NCBI GenBank assembly: GCA_028821785.1 | Contig: JAPKFC010000011.1 | Location: 1 to 37,012 of the forward strand | Origin: Candidatus Poseidoniaceae archaeon | GTDB taxonomy: Archaea > Thermoplasmatota > Poseidoniia > Poseidoniales > Poseidoniaceae | Direction of reading: 5' to 3' | DNA length: 37,012 nucleotides | In this document: positions 1 to 8,400 of the stretch, piece by piece | How the letters are laid out: the number at the start of each line of letters is the position of its first letter | Numbering within the stretch: position 1 is the first letter of the stretch | The notes under the pieces: model-generated | The model's input: only the letters and a program-made list of their open reading frames with translations | Database searches by the model: none | What the model was told of the DNA's origin: nothing | Position numbers and translations under genes: made by a program

Positions 1-89
1 TCAAGGATACCTCTGGACCATCTCTAAACATTCTAATCAAGTTGATGTCAATTGTAGCAGTAGTTCTTGCTGGTACAAGTCTTATTTGA
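1..89 (+). CDS. hppA: Membrane-bound proton-translocating pyrophosphatase, C-terminal end (partial)
   Basis: Frame 3 is open from the window edge and ends at TGA, reading KDTSGPSLNILIKLMSIVAV followed by VLAGTSLI. The DTSGPSLNILIKLMS segment is the highly conserved last transmembrane helix of H+/Na+-translocating membrane pyrophosphatases, which hydrolyse cytoplasmic pyrophosphate to pump cations across the membrane. Only about 28 C-terminal residues are present, so catalytic motifs and cation specificity (including K+ dependence) cannot be judged. The fragment is too short for the ORF track. Recognition rests on family knowledge of this C-terminus. Confidence 0.87.
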   Translation, partial: KDTSGPSLNILIKLMSIVAVVLAGTSLI

Positions 90-144
90 GCTTGAAAGTG
101 TTCAAAATATTGAGCGTTACCCTTTCAACGGGTGAGCAGTAGGG

Positions 145-1107
145 ATGTCTATGCGAGTACCATTGTTATTGACGGCATTGATGCTATCGCTATCATTAGC
201 GGGATGCTTGGATGGTGGAGATGTTACTTCATCAGTAGGCGATACTACTGCTGATGAAATCGATTTACCTGTTTGGGAAATCGGTGACCAATGGTTGTAT
301 TCTTTCGTAACACCTCAATTTGGCGAGGATAGTGCTAGGCTTGTTGTCGCAGAGATAGATGACGAGGAACAAGAGTACTTGCTGGGCATCTCAAGTGAAA
401 GAGAAGCACAACGACACGCAGTTATCAATCACAATCCCTTCCTTGGTCGCATCACCATCGATGGTCTTTCAGTCTTTGAAGAAGGTGAACCACAGCAAGT
501 ATTCAATTTCCCTTGGAAAAACGGACAGCAATGGAGTTTCAATCTGTTTGGAATCTCATGGGATGCTGAAACGATTAACATCTATAATGGCGTTACAAAT
601 GTAGTCGCAACTTCAGATGATGGTCAGCAACTAGAATACGAATTTTCTGGAAGAAAAGGATTTATCGAATCATTGGTTTGGACCAATGATACCGGAGTAG
701 AACAACTACGGATGACACTAACCTTGAACAAAAAGGGCTATGATGGAGATGTTTTCTTCTATCGGGCTAGAGATTTAATTGATGAAAGATATGAAAACCG
801 TCAAAATGAGATATATGATACTTTCTTTGATAGTGGACACCCAAGTGGAGAGGATTGGAATGTATTGGTATGGTATTTGGATGTTGAAATCTCAAATGGT
901 GGCGGCTCAGGTTCACTGACGATGAAAGACCATGCTGGTGCAAGTCCATTGATTCGGACATGGGGTGCTGGTGCAACTGAAAAAGGCGCTGTTGGCACGA
1001 TTCCGAGTAATTCTGGCGAATATTCACTGACGGTTACAGCACGTGGACAAGGCACTTTTATTCATTTGAAAGTAGCTGGTGCATTGGTTACCCAATGGAC
1101 TTTATGA
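145..1107 (+). CDS. Secreted lipoprotein of unknown function
   Basis: The protein has 320 residues. It has a lipoprotein signal peptide: basic start, hydrophobic run LLLTALMLSLS, then lipobox LAGC with the acceptor Cys near residue 21. The mature part should therefore be lipid-anchored on the outer face of the membrane. The rest is soluble and beta-rich, with many aromatic and acidic residues, and I recognise no catalytic motif. GGTGA at 131-135 lies 9 nt before the ATG at 145, which supports this start over the ATG two codons later. The gene follows hppA by 55 nt, and the next gene begins 30 nt after its stop, so it probably shares a transcript with the hydrolase. A substrate-binding or surface accessory role is possible but unsupported. 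Confidence 0.8.
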   Translation: MSMRVPLLLTALMLSLSLAGCLDGGDVTSSVGDTTADEIDLPVWEIGDQWLYSFVTPQFGEDSARLVVAEIDDEEQEYLLGISSEREAQRHAVINHNPFLGRITIDGLSVFEEGEPQQVFNFPWKNGQQWSFNLFGISWDAETINIYNGVTNVVATSDDGQQLEYEFSGRKGFIESLVWTNDTGVEQLRMTLTLNKKGYDGDVFFYRARDLIDERYENRQNEIYDTFFDSGHPSGEDWNVLVWYLDVEISNGGGSGSLTMKDHAGASPLIRTWGAGATEKGAVGTIPSNSGEYSLTVTARGQGTFIHLKVAGALVTQWTL

Positions 1108-1137
1108 GCCATATTATTTCGATGAAGAGGTGATTTA

Positions 1138-1740
1138 ATGCCAACTCTCATCTTAATGCACGGCATGACTGGTGATGCCAGCATGATGCGTCCATTCGCG
1201 GAAAAGATATGTCCAGAAGGGTGGACACTTCTCATTCCTGAGGGCCGTTTTTTACATCCAACAAGAGGTAGAACTTGGTGGAGATACGAAGATTATGATG
1301 CAGATACAACTCGTAGATCTAATCTTTCGCGGATTGAACTGATAGATGTAGATTCAAGTTTATCACAATTAGAGAAACTAATTTCTCAAAATGCGCCACT
1401 AGGACCTCTTGTTATTGGTGGTTTTAGTCAAGGTGGGGTGATGGCGCAAGAAATCCTTCAGCTCCCTATAGCCGACCGTATAGTCGGACTAATTTGCATT
1501 GGAACAAGATTGGTTAGGCCAATGGAATTACGAATACGCCTGGAAGAGTTAGATAGAAAAAGATTATTTTGGATGCATGGTGAAAGAGATATAAGAGTTC
1601 CAATTGAAGATGGATGGGCTGTTGCACATCTGTTTGAAACCGCTGGTTGGGCTGTTGAACTTGTAGAGCACAAGAAAGGACACATGATCCCTACCGAGCA
1701 TCATAATGAATTGACTGAATGGCTAAATACCTTTGAGTAA
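1138..1740 (+). CDS. Alpha/beta-hydrolase, phospholipase/carboxylesterase-like
   Basis: The 200-residue protein has the full alpha/beta-hydrolase layout: N-terminal strand and oxyanion region LILMHGMTGD (residues 4-13), nucleophile elbow GFSQGG with Ser97, acid in HGERDIRVP (Asp151) and base in KKGHMIP (His182). This order and length match the small cytosolic carboxylesterase/phospholipase family (PF02230 type), which hydrolyses acyl esters or thioesters. The natural substrate cannot be told from sequence. There is no signal peptide. A strong SD (GAGGTGAT, ending at 1134) sits 3 nt before the ATG. The stop codon abuts the stop of the convergent glutaredoxin gene with no spacer. Confidence 0.88.
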   Translation: MPTLILMHGMTGDASMMRPFAEKICPEGWTLLIPEGRFLHPTRGRTWWRYEDYDADTTRRSNLSRIELIDVDSSLSQLEKLISQNAPLGPLVIGGFSQGGVMAQEILQLPIADRIVGLICIGTRLVRPMELRIRLEELDRKRLFWMHGERDIRVPIEDGWAVAHLFETAGWAVELVEHKKGHMIPTEHHNELTEWLNTFE

Positions 1741-2019
1741 TTATTTTTTGAGATAACTATTAGTCTCATCAAAACCGCCAATATACATTGGTGTTTCACC
1801 GCGTAAGTCAAAGATAACCGGTACAGTTCTTCGTCCAGTAGTGGTTACTACATCATTTCTAATATCGGGGTTTTCATCAAAATTTATTTCCTTGAAAGTT
1901 AGATTCTTCTGCTCGAACAGTCTCTTTGCAGCCGTACAATATCCACAATAATTACCAGTGTATATCAAAAAATCAGTACCGGCTTCAGCAGCATGGCCTA
2001 TGATTAATTCTTCACTCAT
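1741..2019 (-). CDS. Glutaredoxin
   Basis: A small thioredoxin-fold protein with the active-site motif CGYC near the N-terminus (residues 25-28 from the chosen start). It also has the cis-proline TVPVIF and the GG-F/D motif IGGFDE, all in glutaredoxin order. It should catalyse dithiol/disulfide exchange in the cytoplasm, using glutathione or another low-molecular-weight thiol. The ORF-track start at 2037 is a TTG. The first ATG, at 2019 (MSEELIIG), leaves a normal 92-residue protein and is preferred, though no clear SD precedes either. It is convergent and directly abutting with the hydrolase gene, and lies downstream of an FMN reductase on the same strand, which may form a redox pair with it. 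Confidence 0.88.
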   Translation of the reverse strand: MSEELIIGHAAEAGTDFLIYTGNYCGYCTAAKRLFEQKNLTFKEINFDENPDIRNDVVTTTGRRTVPVIFDLRGETPMYIGGFDETNSYLKK

Positions 2020-2080
2020 ACCTATGTCAAAAGTCAATCCCTTTTGAACCTATGTCGTTTTCTCAAATCAAAAACAAAGA

Positions 2081-2638
2081 TTATTCTTTGTTATCTCTAA
2101 GCATTATAGATGCCTTAACTACGCTTTGAGCCAACTCTGCTACTCTTTGAGCAACGTCTGCATCAATGAGGTTATTATCGTCATCAAATGCTTCCTTAAC
2201 CTTGCCAACTGCTACTTGTTCTGGTACACACCAGCCGTGAATCCATCTAATGGCAATGCGCATATGGTTGAGTGTATTGGAATTTGTAATCCCACCTAGT
2301 GTAGACATTAATCCAAACGCCTTTCCACCAACATGATCTTTGTAGACCCAATCGAGTGTATTTTTCATGACTCCAGACATAGTTCCATGATATTCAGGTG
2401 ATGTCAAAATATATCCATCGCATTCAATTGCAAGTGCTTGAAATTCTTTGACATTACTATCGTCCCAACTTCCTTCAGCACCAACCAATGGTAGAGGTTT
2501 TTCAACCAAATCCCAGACGTGAACTTCTGCCCCTAATGCCTTACACTCATCGAGTGCTACAGAGAGAAGTAGTCCATTTTTTGAAGTGAGTCCGTACGAA
2601 CCAGAGAGTCCAAGAATCTTGACAGGTGTTGCGCTCAT
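2081..2638 (-). CDS. NADPH-dependent FMN reductase family flavoprotein
   Basis: The 185-residue flavodoxin-like protein starts with the phosphate-binding loop LGLSGSYGLTSKNG (about residues 9-22). It contains SPEYHGTMSGVMKNTLDWV (about residues 80-98), the hallmark of the FMN_red family (PF03358; ChrR, SsuE, azoreductase type). These enzymes transfer electrons from NAD(P)H through bound FMN to flavins, quinones or metals. The physiological acceptor here is unknown. The ATG at 2638 has no clear SD. An AT-rich CAATATTG lies about 25-30 nt upstream, so the message could be leaderless. The glutaredoxin gene follows on the same strand about 60 nt downstream. Confidence 0.88.
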   Translation of the reverse strand: MSATPVKILGLSGSYGLTSKNGLLLSVALDECKALGAEVHVWDLVEKPLPLVGAEGSWDDSNVKEFQALAIECDGYILTSPEYHGTMSGVMKNTLDWVYKDHVGGKAFGLMSTLGGITNSNTLNHMRIAIRWIHGWCVPEQVAVGKVKEAFDDDNNLIDADVAQRVAELAQSVVKASIMLRDNKE

Positions 2639-2795
2639 GATACTGGCACAAGCGCTTGGTGTATCAATATTGCAGTATGTTTTTTGATGATTATTTAGAT
2701 CAAAATCAAGAGAATATTCGGTTTATTATCATTGCGAAATAAAAAAATATGTCACATCGGCAGCCCCGCAGCACAGCGTTTATTTTGCAATTAGA

Positions 2796-2870
2796 TGCTC
2801 GTGCCGGGATTCGAACCCGGGTCGGCGGGATGAAAACCCACTATGATGGACCTAGCTACACCACACGAGC
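2796..2870 (-). tRNA. tRNA-Glu (anticodon UUC)
   Basis: On the minus strand the acceptor arm GCTCGTG pairs perfectly with CACGAGC. The anticodon stem GTGGG/CCCGC encloses loop TTTTCAT with anticodon TTC, and the T arm is CCGGG TTCGAAT CCCGG. The discriminator base is A and no CCA is encoded. No intron is visible. A T7 tract on the minus strand at 2741-2747 could end the transcript. Identity follows directly from the anticodon. Confidence 0.95.
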
Positions 2871-2953
2871 GACAGCCTGCCCACCCACAACCCGTTGATA
2901 ACACTTCACCTTTGTTTACCGGCTTTTTTTATTGTTAGGTGCGCCTCAGTATA

Positions 2954-3562
2954 TCATTCGGGGCTAGGTATCTGCTCTCCGATGCCATTCCACCATAGCC
3001 ACGCATACCAGGTTACTATCGCCGCAAATATCAGAGCGATTGCTAACAAGATCTCATGGTCAAGGAACCAAATCATGGCATCAAGCGCTTGTTGGCCATA
3101 GAATCCAATCAACAATGCCTCAACTCCAAACCTTAGGCCACGTCCAGCGAACCCTGCAACCACAAAGGATTTCTTTTCCATGTTGGTCATTCCAGCAACC
3201 CACCCAAATACCTTGTAAGGGATTGGTGAGAAGGCGGCGATGAATATTCCAATAGTTCCATATTTTTCGCTCAAAAATGTGAGTTTTGAGACATGTTTTG
3301 GTTTTGCAAATCGATGCATCAACGGATTACCCCATCGCCCACCAATCCAATAACCTACAATTGAACCGAGTACTGAAGATATTGTCACCACCAACCATAG
3401 CCAAACGATAGTTGGTGTATCGCCCATTTCGGCAACCAACATCGGTAAGTAGACTAAATCTGGAGGAACTGGCTGAATTATTGCTTCAGTAAATGAAATG
3501 GCAGCCAAACTTGCAGGTCCAAAAACATCGAAGGCGTCAATGACCCACTCCTTCCATGACAT
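2954..3562 (-). CDS. DedA/VTT-family (YqaA-like) integral membrane protein
   Basis: The 202-residue protein has several hydrophobic helices and the family signature regions: an early FTEAIIQPVPPDLVYLPML re-entrant-type segment, GSIVGYWIGGRWG, and the C-terminal FSPIPYKVFGWVAGM with a conserved Arg (FAGRGLRFG). These match the SNARE-associated/VTT (DedA) domain, specifically the YqaA branch. DedA-superfamily proteins are linked to lipid scrambling/flipping and membrane homeostasis; the exact role of this branch is not established. It is transcribed divergently from nob1, with about 80 nt between the two starts that must hold both promoters. Confidence 0.82.
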   Translation of the reverse strand: MSWKEWVIDAFDVFGPASLAAISFTEAIIQPVPPDLVYLPMLVAEMGDTPTIVWLWLVVTISSVLGSIVGYWIGGRWGNPLMHRFAKPKHVSKLTFLSEKYGTIGIFIAAFSPIPYKVFGWVAGMTNMEKKSFVVAGFAGRGLRFGVEALLIGFYGQQALDAMIWFLDHEILLAIALIFAAIVTWYAWLWWNGIGEQIPSPE

Positions 3563-3642
3563 ATGCTCGGCTTTGCGGTCCTTCTCATCAATGTGTGGGT
3601 ATGCGGTGTCTTGATGAGGGTTGTTCGCACAGGCTTAGGGTA

Positions 3643-4134
3643 ATGCGAGTTCTTGATACAGCGGCTTTGCTATATTGGCCAATGGATAAATTGGCTGGTG
3701 GCATTTGTGCAGAATCACAAAAACAAGAACTTGAGAAAGTATCAGCGCAGCGTTCAATGTTAATTGGTGCAGCCGATATTGATTGGAGAGATGTAGCGCA
3801 GTCATGGTTACAAGAAGCCAAAATTGTTGCTGCGAAGAGTGGAGACTTACCGCGCTTATCCGATGTTGATTTGGATTTATTGGCCCTCACTATTGCCTTG
3901 GATGCAACTTTGTACACAGATGATTATCGTCTTCAAAATGCAGTAAAAAATGCTGGTGGAAAAATTGAGAATGTTGGTCAAAGCGGTGCAAAGAAAGTTT
4001 GGCGTTGGCATTTACGCTGTGAAGGATGCCGTGCAACAATAGATGTTCCTGCAAATGTTGACCGATCCAAAAAAGGACCGGTCGCAGAATGTGATATCTG
4101 TGGTTCAGCAATGCATATCAAGCGCAAGTCCTGA
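3643..4134 (+). CDS. nob1: rRNA maturation endonuclease Nob1 (PIN domain plus zinc ribbon)
   Basis: From the ATG at 3643 the protein has 163 residues. It begins MRVLDTAALLYWP, placing the first PIN-domain Asp at residue 5. Further acidic residues lie in LSDVDLDLLAL (about 72-82) and YTDDYRL (about 91-97). A C-terminal zinc ribbon CEGC...CDIC (residues 126-153) follows RWHLR. This PIN-plus-ribbon layout is that of archaeal Nob1, which cleaves the 3' end of pre-16S rRNA during small-subunit maturation. The ORF track extends 29 codons upstream, but that stretch overlaps the divergent gene's start and looks non-coding. The stop lies 2 nt from the convergent tatA-like stop. Confidence 0.9.
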   Translation: MRVLDTAALLYWPMDKLAGGICAESQKQELEKVSAQRSMLIGAADIDWRDVAQSWLQEAKIVAAKSGDLPRLSDVDLDLLALTIALDATLYTDDYRLQNAVKNAGGKIENVGQSGAKKVWRWHLRCEGCRATIDVPANVDRSKKGPVAECDICGSAMHIKRKS

Positions 4135-4136
4135 AC

Positions 4137-4442
4137 TTATTCTTCTGAATCAAGCGCTTCAAGTGCAGATACTTTCTTTTCAAGATCAGCGCTTTTCATA
4201 CCAGCAGGGTTGATTCCAACTGCCTTGGCTCTTTCTGCTAATGCTTGCTCAGGGGTGCGACCACCCGCTTCTAAATCGGTAAGAGTATCTCTTGCATTAT
4301 TGGTCTGAGCTAAACCTTTTTGAAATTCGCCTTTGCTTTGACCCAATGCTCTGGCCATTTTAGGAAGTCGCTCTGCTCCAAATAAGATAAAGAATAATCC
4401 TAAAAGAATAACTAATTCTAGGGGTCCTGGACTAAATGCCAT
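4137..4442 (-). CDS. TatA-family twin-arginine translocase subunit
   Basis: The 101-residue protein has the TatA/TatB pattern: a short N-terminal membrane helix (about residues 7-22, GPLELVILLGLFFILFG), the hinge AERLPKMARALG, and an amphipathic charged helix (GQSKGEFQKGL). Tat exports folded proteins across the cytoplasmic membrane. The tail is longer and Ala/Glu-rich, with a final LEKKVSALEAL coiled-coil-like segment. GAGGAAG about 5 nt upstream of the ATG supports the start. No TatC is in the window. TatA and TatB cannot be separated confidently; most archaea have only TatA-like proteins. Confidence 0.88.
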   Translation of the reverse strand: MAFSPGPLELVILLGLFFILFGAERLPKMARALGQSKGEFQKGLAQTNNARDTLTDLEAGGRTPEQALAERAKAVGINPAGMKSADLEKKVSALEALDSEE

Positions 4443-4504
4443 ATTGCTTCCTCATTCTATGGTAACGGCCCTTCTTTGTTGAAGTCTTCGCTCTAAATTG
4501 CTCC

Positions 4505-4747
4505 TTAACCGCCGGATACTGGAGGTAGTAATGCGATTTCATCACCTTGCTTTGGAATCGATTGTAATTTACAAACTTCACCATTAAGGGCAACTATTAA
4601 TCCCATTTCCAACCACTTCGCAATGCCAAGTTGTTGCACATAATATTGAATTGATTCCCCTTCAACATAAGCACATTGCAGATTTCTTGCAGATAACTCT
4701 TCGGCTAATGGACCAAAGGCGATAATCTGTAATACATCATTGGCCAT
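4505..4747 (-). CDS. MoaD/ThiS-like ubiquitin-fold sulfur carrier
   Basis: The 80-residue beta-grasp protein ends in the canonical Gly-Gly tail (ALLPPVSGG), preceded by GDEIALLPPV as in MoaD. The C-terminal glycine would be adenylated and thiocarboxylated to donate sulfur for molybdopterin synthesis. In archaea such proteins (SAMPs) can also be conjugated to lysines. No MoaE or E1-like partner is in the window, so cofactor synthesis and protein tagging cannot be distinguished. It lies about 60 nt upstream of the tatA-like gene on the same strand and diverges from the ABC transporter genes. Confidence 0.85.
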   Translation of the reverse strand: MANDVLQIIAFGPLAEELSARNLQCAYVEGESIQYYVQQLGIAKWLEMGLIVALNGEVCKLQSIPKQGDEIALLPPVSGG

Positions 4748-4799
4748 GTATCAACGCTCTAAGCGGTAGTTTATCAACGCGTTCTGTTGTGCAATAATC

Positions 4800-5492
4800 A
4801 TGCGAACTACGATGGAAGCCAGAGCATTGTGGAAGGTATACCAAACCGGCGACAATATGGTACAAGCAGTTCGCGGCATCGACATCAAATTATTACAAGG
4901 AGAAATGGTTGCAATAATGGGTCCTTCTGGTTGTGGAAAAACAACACTGCTCAATGTTTTATCGGGAATAGATGAACCTAGTTCCGGTCAAGTATTAGTT
5001 GATGGTAAGCAATTATTCGGCATTTCTGATGACGAAAGAACAGAGATGAGAGCGCATAATTTCGGATTCATCTTTCAAAATTTCAATCTATTGCCAGTAT
5101 TATCCGCAGTTGAAAATGTTGAACTTCCATTGCTGTTGATCGGGACTGCAAGTTCAGAGGCAAGAGAAGGGGCTCTCAAGGCACTAGCATCAGTAGGCCT
5201 GGAAGACCGAGCCAATCATAGGCCATCAGAACTATCTGGAGGTCAGCAACAAAGAGTAGCAATCGCTAGAGCAATCGTTCATTCACCTTCAGTAATCCTC
5301 TGCGATGAACCAACAGGAAATCTCGACAGTGGTACTTCGGGAGAAGTCATGCAATTGTTGAAGCAAATCAATATTGAAAATAATTCATTGTTGTTATTGG
5401 TTACTCACGATATTAAAATCGCACAACAATGCGATAGGATTCTGCAGATGGATGATGGGATTATCATCAATGATAACTCTGAGGAGGAGTGA
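4800..5492 (+). CDS. ABC transporter ATP-binding protein, LolD/MacB type
   Basis: The 230-residue nucleotide-binding subunit has Walker A GPSGCGKTT (41-49), Q-loop FQNFNLLP (from residue 91), signature LSGGQQQR (144-151), Walker B VILCDEP (164-170) plus the MacB/LolD-typical TGNLD, and H-loop VTHD. The family powers MacB-like mechanotransmission or lipoprotein-releasing systems rather than classical importers. The ATG at 4800 lacks an SD, but AGTTTATC lies about 25-30 nt upstream, consistent with a leaderless message. A start at 4812 (MEARALWKVY) is equally possible. Its stop overlaps the permease start by GTGA, so the two are translationally coupled. Confidence 0.92.
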   Translation: MRTTMEARALWKVYQTGDNMVQAVRGIDIKLLQGEMVAIMGPSGCGKTTLLNVLSGIDEPSSGQVLVDGKQLFGISDDERTEMRAHNFGFIFQNFNLLPVLSAVENVELPLLLIGTASSEAREGALKALASVGLEDRANHRPSELSGGQQQRVAIARAIVHSPSVILCDEPTGNLDSGTSGEVMQLLKQINIENNSLLLLVTHDIKIAQQCDRILQMDDGIIINDNSEEE

Positions 5493-8400
5493 TTCTGCTC
5501 CTGCCAATGCTCATCATCAGTGTGATTATACTGGTGCCCAGTTTGATTTCAGTCCATGGTTTAGGGCGTAGAAAACAACTTGGATGGGCCAAAATAAGTT
5601 TATTGATTTTTGGACCCATAGTAGACGCATTGATAGTATTTTTTCTGTTAAATTGGTTGCAATTATCAACCATAAATCAGTGGGTTGGTGCTTTGAGCGT
5701 TGCCCTATTGAGTCATGTGTTAATCCAACCGTTGTTGGTGCCTCAACGGCTGGTTGTTTGGAGGCTAGCAAGTCAAAATGTATTGCGTAGAAAAAGACAG
5801 GCTGCTTTACTATTAGCCGGTCTTGTAATCGCTAGCGCGATTATTACTTCTTCACTAGTTGTCGGAGATTCGCTAGATGAGACAGTCCGATGGGAAGTTG
5901 AAGTCGCCTATGATGAAACTGATCTAATGATTTCAGGGTTTGACCCATACACCGGTGCTAAAGTTGAATTTTCCCAACAAATGGCAGAGGATATCTGGCA
6001 AGAGATTAACACTACAGAATCTCTGAAAGATAAAATCGAAGGTCGTCAATATGGATATTCAACATCTGTAAGTGCCAGTTCGCAAAATGGCAACTCAAAT
6101 GCCAACATTGCTTGGTTTGCAAGAAACGCTACAGTCGATTCTGAAATGATTTGGTCTGATATTGGTGACAAAGGATTGAGATTCTCACATTTATACGAGC
6201 AAAATATTAATTTTGATGAAACGCAGACTTCTAGTCAAGCATATATTGCGGTTGATACTGTCTTTGCGGAAGAACTAGAGGTTGACGTAGGAGATTTAGT
6301 CGAAGTTGATTGGTTTGTTAGCGAAGATGGAAAAAGAGTTCGTAAAGAAGGAACATTCCAAATCCTTGAAATTGTAAAAAATGTAGGTCAAGGGGCGAGA
6401 GGTGGCACGAGAACTGCAACTATGTTCACCGATTTAGCGACTTCCCAATCCCTTCATTCGCTTGACAATAAAATCAATAATGTTGCATTTTCCCTAGATG
6501 ATTCTTTAACATCTCGTGAGCAAATAGACCCGCTATTGGAACAGGTTGAGGGAATAATTAACAAACACATAAAGTCATCAGATGTTGGGTTGGAATTGAC
6601 TGTTGAAGAGTCTTCAGGAGCTCTCACAATCTCGTCGACAGCAGGGTTAGGCCGTGTAAACGGGGAAGATGTATCTGCTCTTAGAGAAAATCTCACAGTC
6701 CTTTCCCCCGATAGCGTGATGATGGAAATATTGCAAGTTCCATTGATCGATGTCCAATTTGATGATGAGCAATTGATCACACTCAGTGATTCGACAGTTA
6801 CCAACCTCTACAAAGGAGAAAGAGGGCTATGGCACACCAGTGCCAATGGTGTTGGATTCCAAATAGAGGGTGCAGGAGATGCTTGGATTTGGAGGGCGCC
6901 AGACGAAGGATTGCTAGGTGATTTCGCACTAGCACCAGATGGCGTACAGGGATTGATTTCGCATCAAGACGACTTGTTTTTAGCATCGGAAAAAGATTTA
7001 AATTCCGATTATGTAGAATCATTTTCAAGTAAAAACGAGATTCTGTCAATTTCTCCATCTTATCAATCAAACATAACAGATGAATACCAATGGCTAGTAA
7101 TTAGTGAAGGTAATGATTCAATAGCCATTCAATCATTCGACAGTGATTTGCAATCACTTGCACCAGCAGTGGATGTCATAGAGAACTCTGGGCGGATTAT
7201 ATCGAGCGATTTTGTTACCAACGAACAAGGACTACACCTAATTATTTCTGGATTGCTTAGTGACGAATATTACAAGGCTGAAAATACCTTCACAAATGGT
7301 ACATTTACAGGGACTTTTGTAATACAACCACAATCTTCTTCATTTCCCACTCAAACCATTTCTCAGATTGAAGGCTCAATAGCAGAATCCTGCGATTCAA
7401 CAACATCAATACAATTTGAAAACAATCAAAACTGGTGTTCTTACGAAAATGGTTTACTCCGATTTAATGATGCTCTACAGATAGAATCTATTCGCTTGCC
7501 ATTACTTTCAGATGCGCCTGGAATAGGCGCAATGCCGCAGATGTTTTTGGCATTCGGAGGCGCTAACTCAACATTATCTGTGGCCGATGGAAGTGTGTTA
7601 TTGTCGACGAGAATGGATGCATTTGAATCACTCGATAATGATAGCCAGTTTTGGGTTAAAGGTGTGTTACCATATGCCTTTGGAAACAGCTCCGCAACTC
7701 GGTTAATTTATGGTGGGCAATACAGTTCAGTACAAGGTTTTGAGACATTGGAACAACTTGATTCTATCGTGTTGGGATTAGTCTCATTAGATGATGCAGA
7801 AGAATTGGCATTAGCCGACGATGATGAGCGCTCAATATTGCTAATATCTGGTGGAAGTTTGAGTCCGAATTCAACCACAGATCAGCAAGTCGTTGCTGCG
7901 ATTCAACTATGGTTTGATGAAAGGTCAACAATGGAAGATGATAACCTCATATTATCTCCTGTTAAATTACAATCAGCGGAAGCAGCAGCAGAGACAAGTG
8001 GTGTAATGGCCGCAATGTTCCTCGTTTTCGGTTCATTCACTATCGCAGCAGGAATCTTACTGGTTCTAACAATTATAATGATGCTTTCCGAATCACGTAG
8101 AGAAGAAATGGGCACGATAAGAGCGTTAGGTTTGAAGAAAGCAGATGCAAGGGCACTAGCGGTGCAAGAAGGGGTGTTAGTTGCAAGCGTTGCAGGATTG
8201 CTAGGTTCTATTCTTGGTTTGTTATTAGCTTGGTTGATAAGTATTGGATTTTCAAATATTTTCTCTTCGGTTGGAGCAGGGTTATTTCGTTTCAGTTGGA
8301 CTATAGATTCGGTTCTTTCTGGATGGGCTTGGGGATTTCTTATAGCGATCATGACACTTTGGGCAACTGCGATATGGTCTTCAAACCTGAACATAGTTCA

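Noticed and set aside
2-142. Second open frame at the left edge (frame 2) running to a TAG at about 143
   Set aside because: The frame-3 reading is an unmistakable pyrophosphatase C-terminus; frame 2 gives a Ser/Cys-rich, family-less peptide without a start.
3556-3642. 29-codon N-terminal extension of Nob1 in the ORF track
   Set aside because: The PIN domain begins exactly at the ATG at 3643. The extension overlaps the divergent membrane-protein gene and has no family-like sequence.
7903-8394. 163-codon minus-strand ORF inside the ABC permease
   Set aside because: Antisense shadow of the membrane-helix region; Ser/Ile/Asn-rich with no motif or SD.
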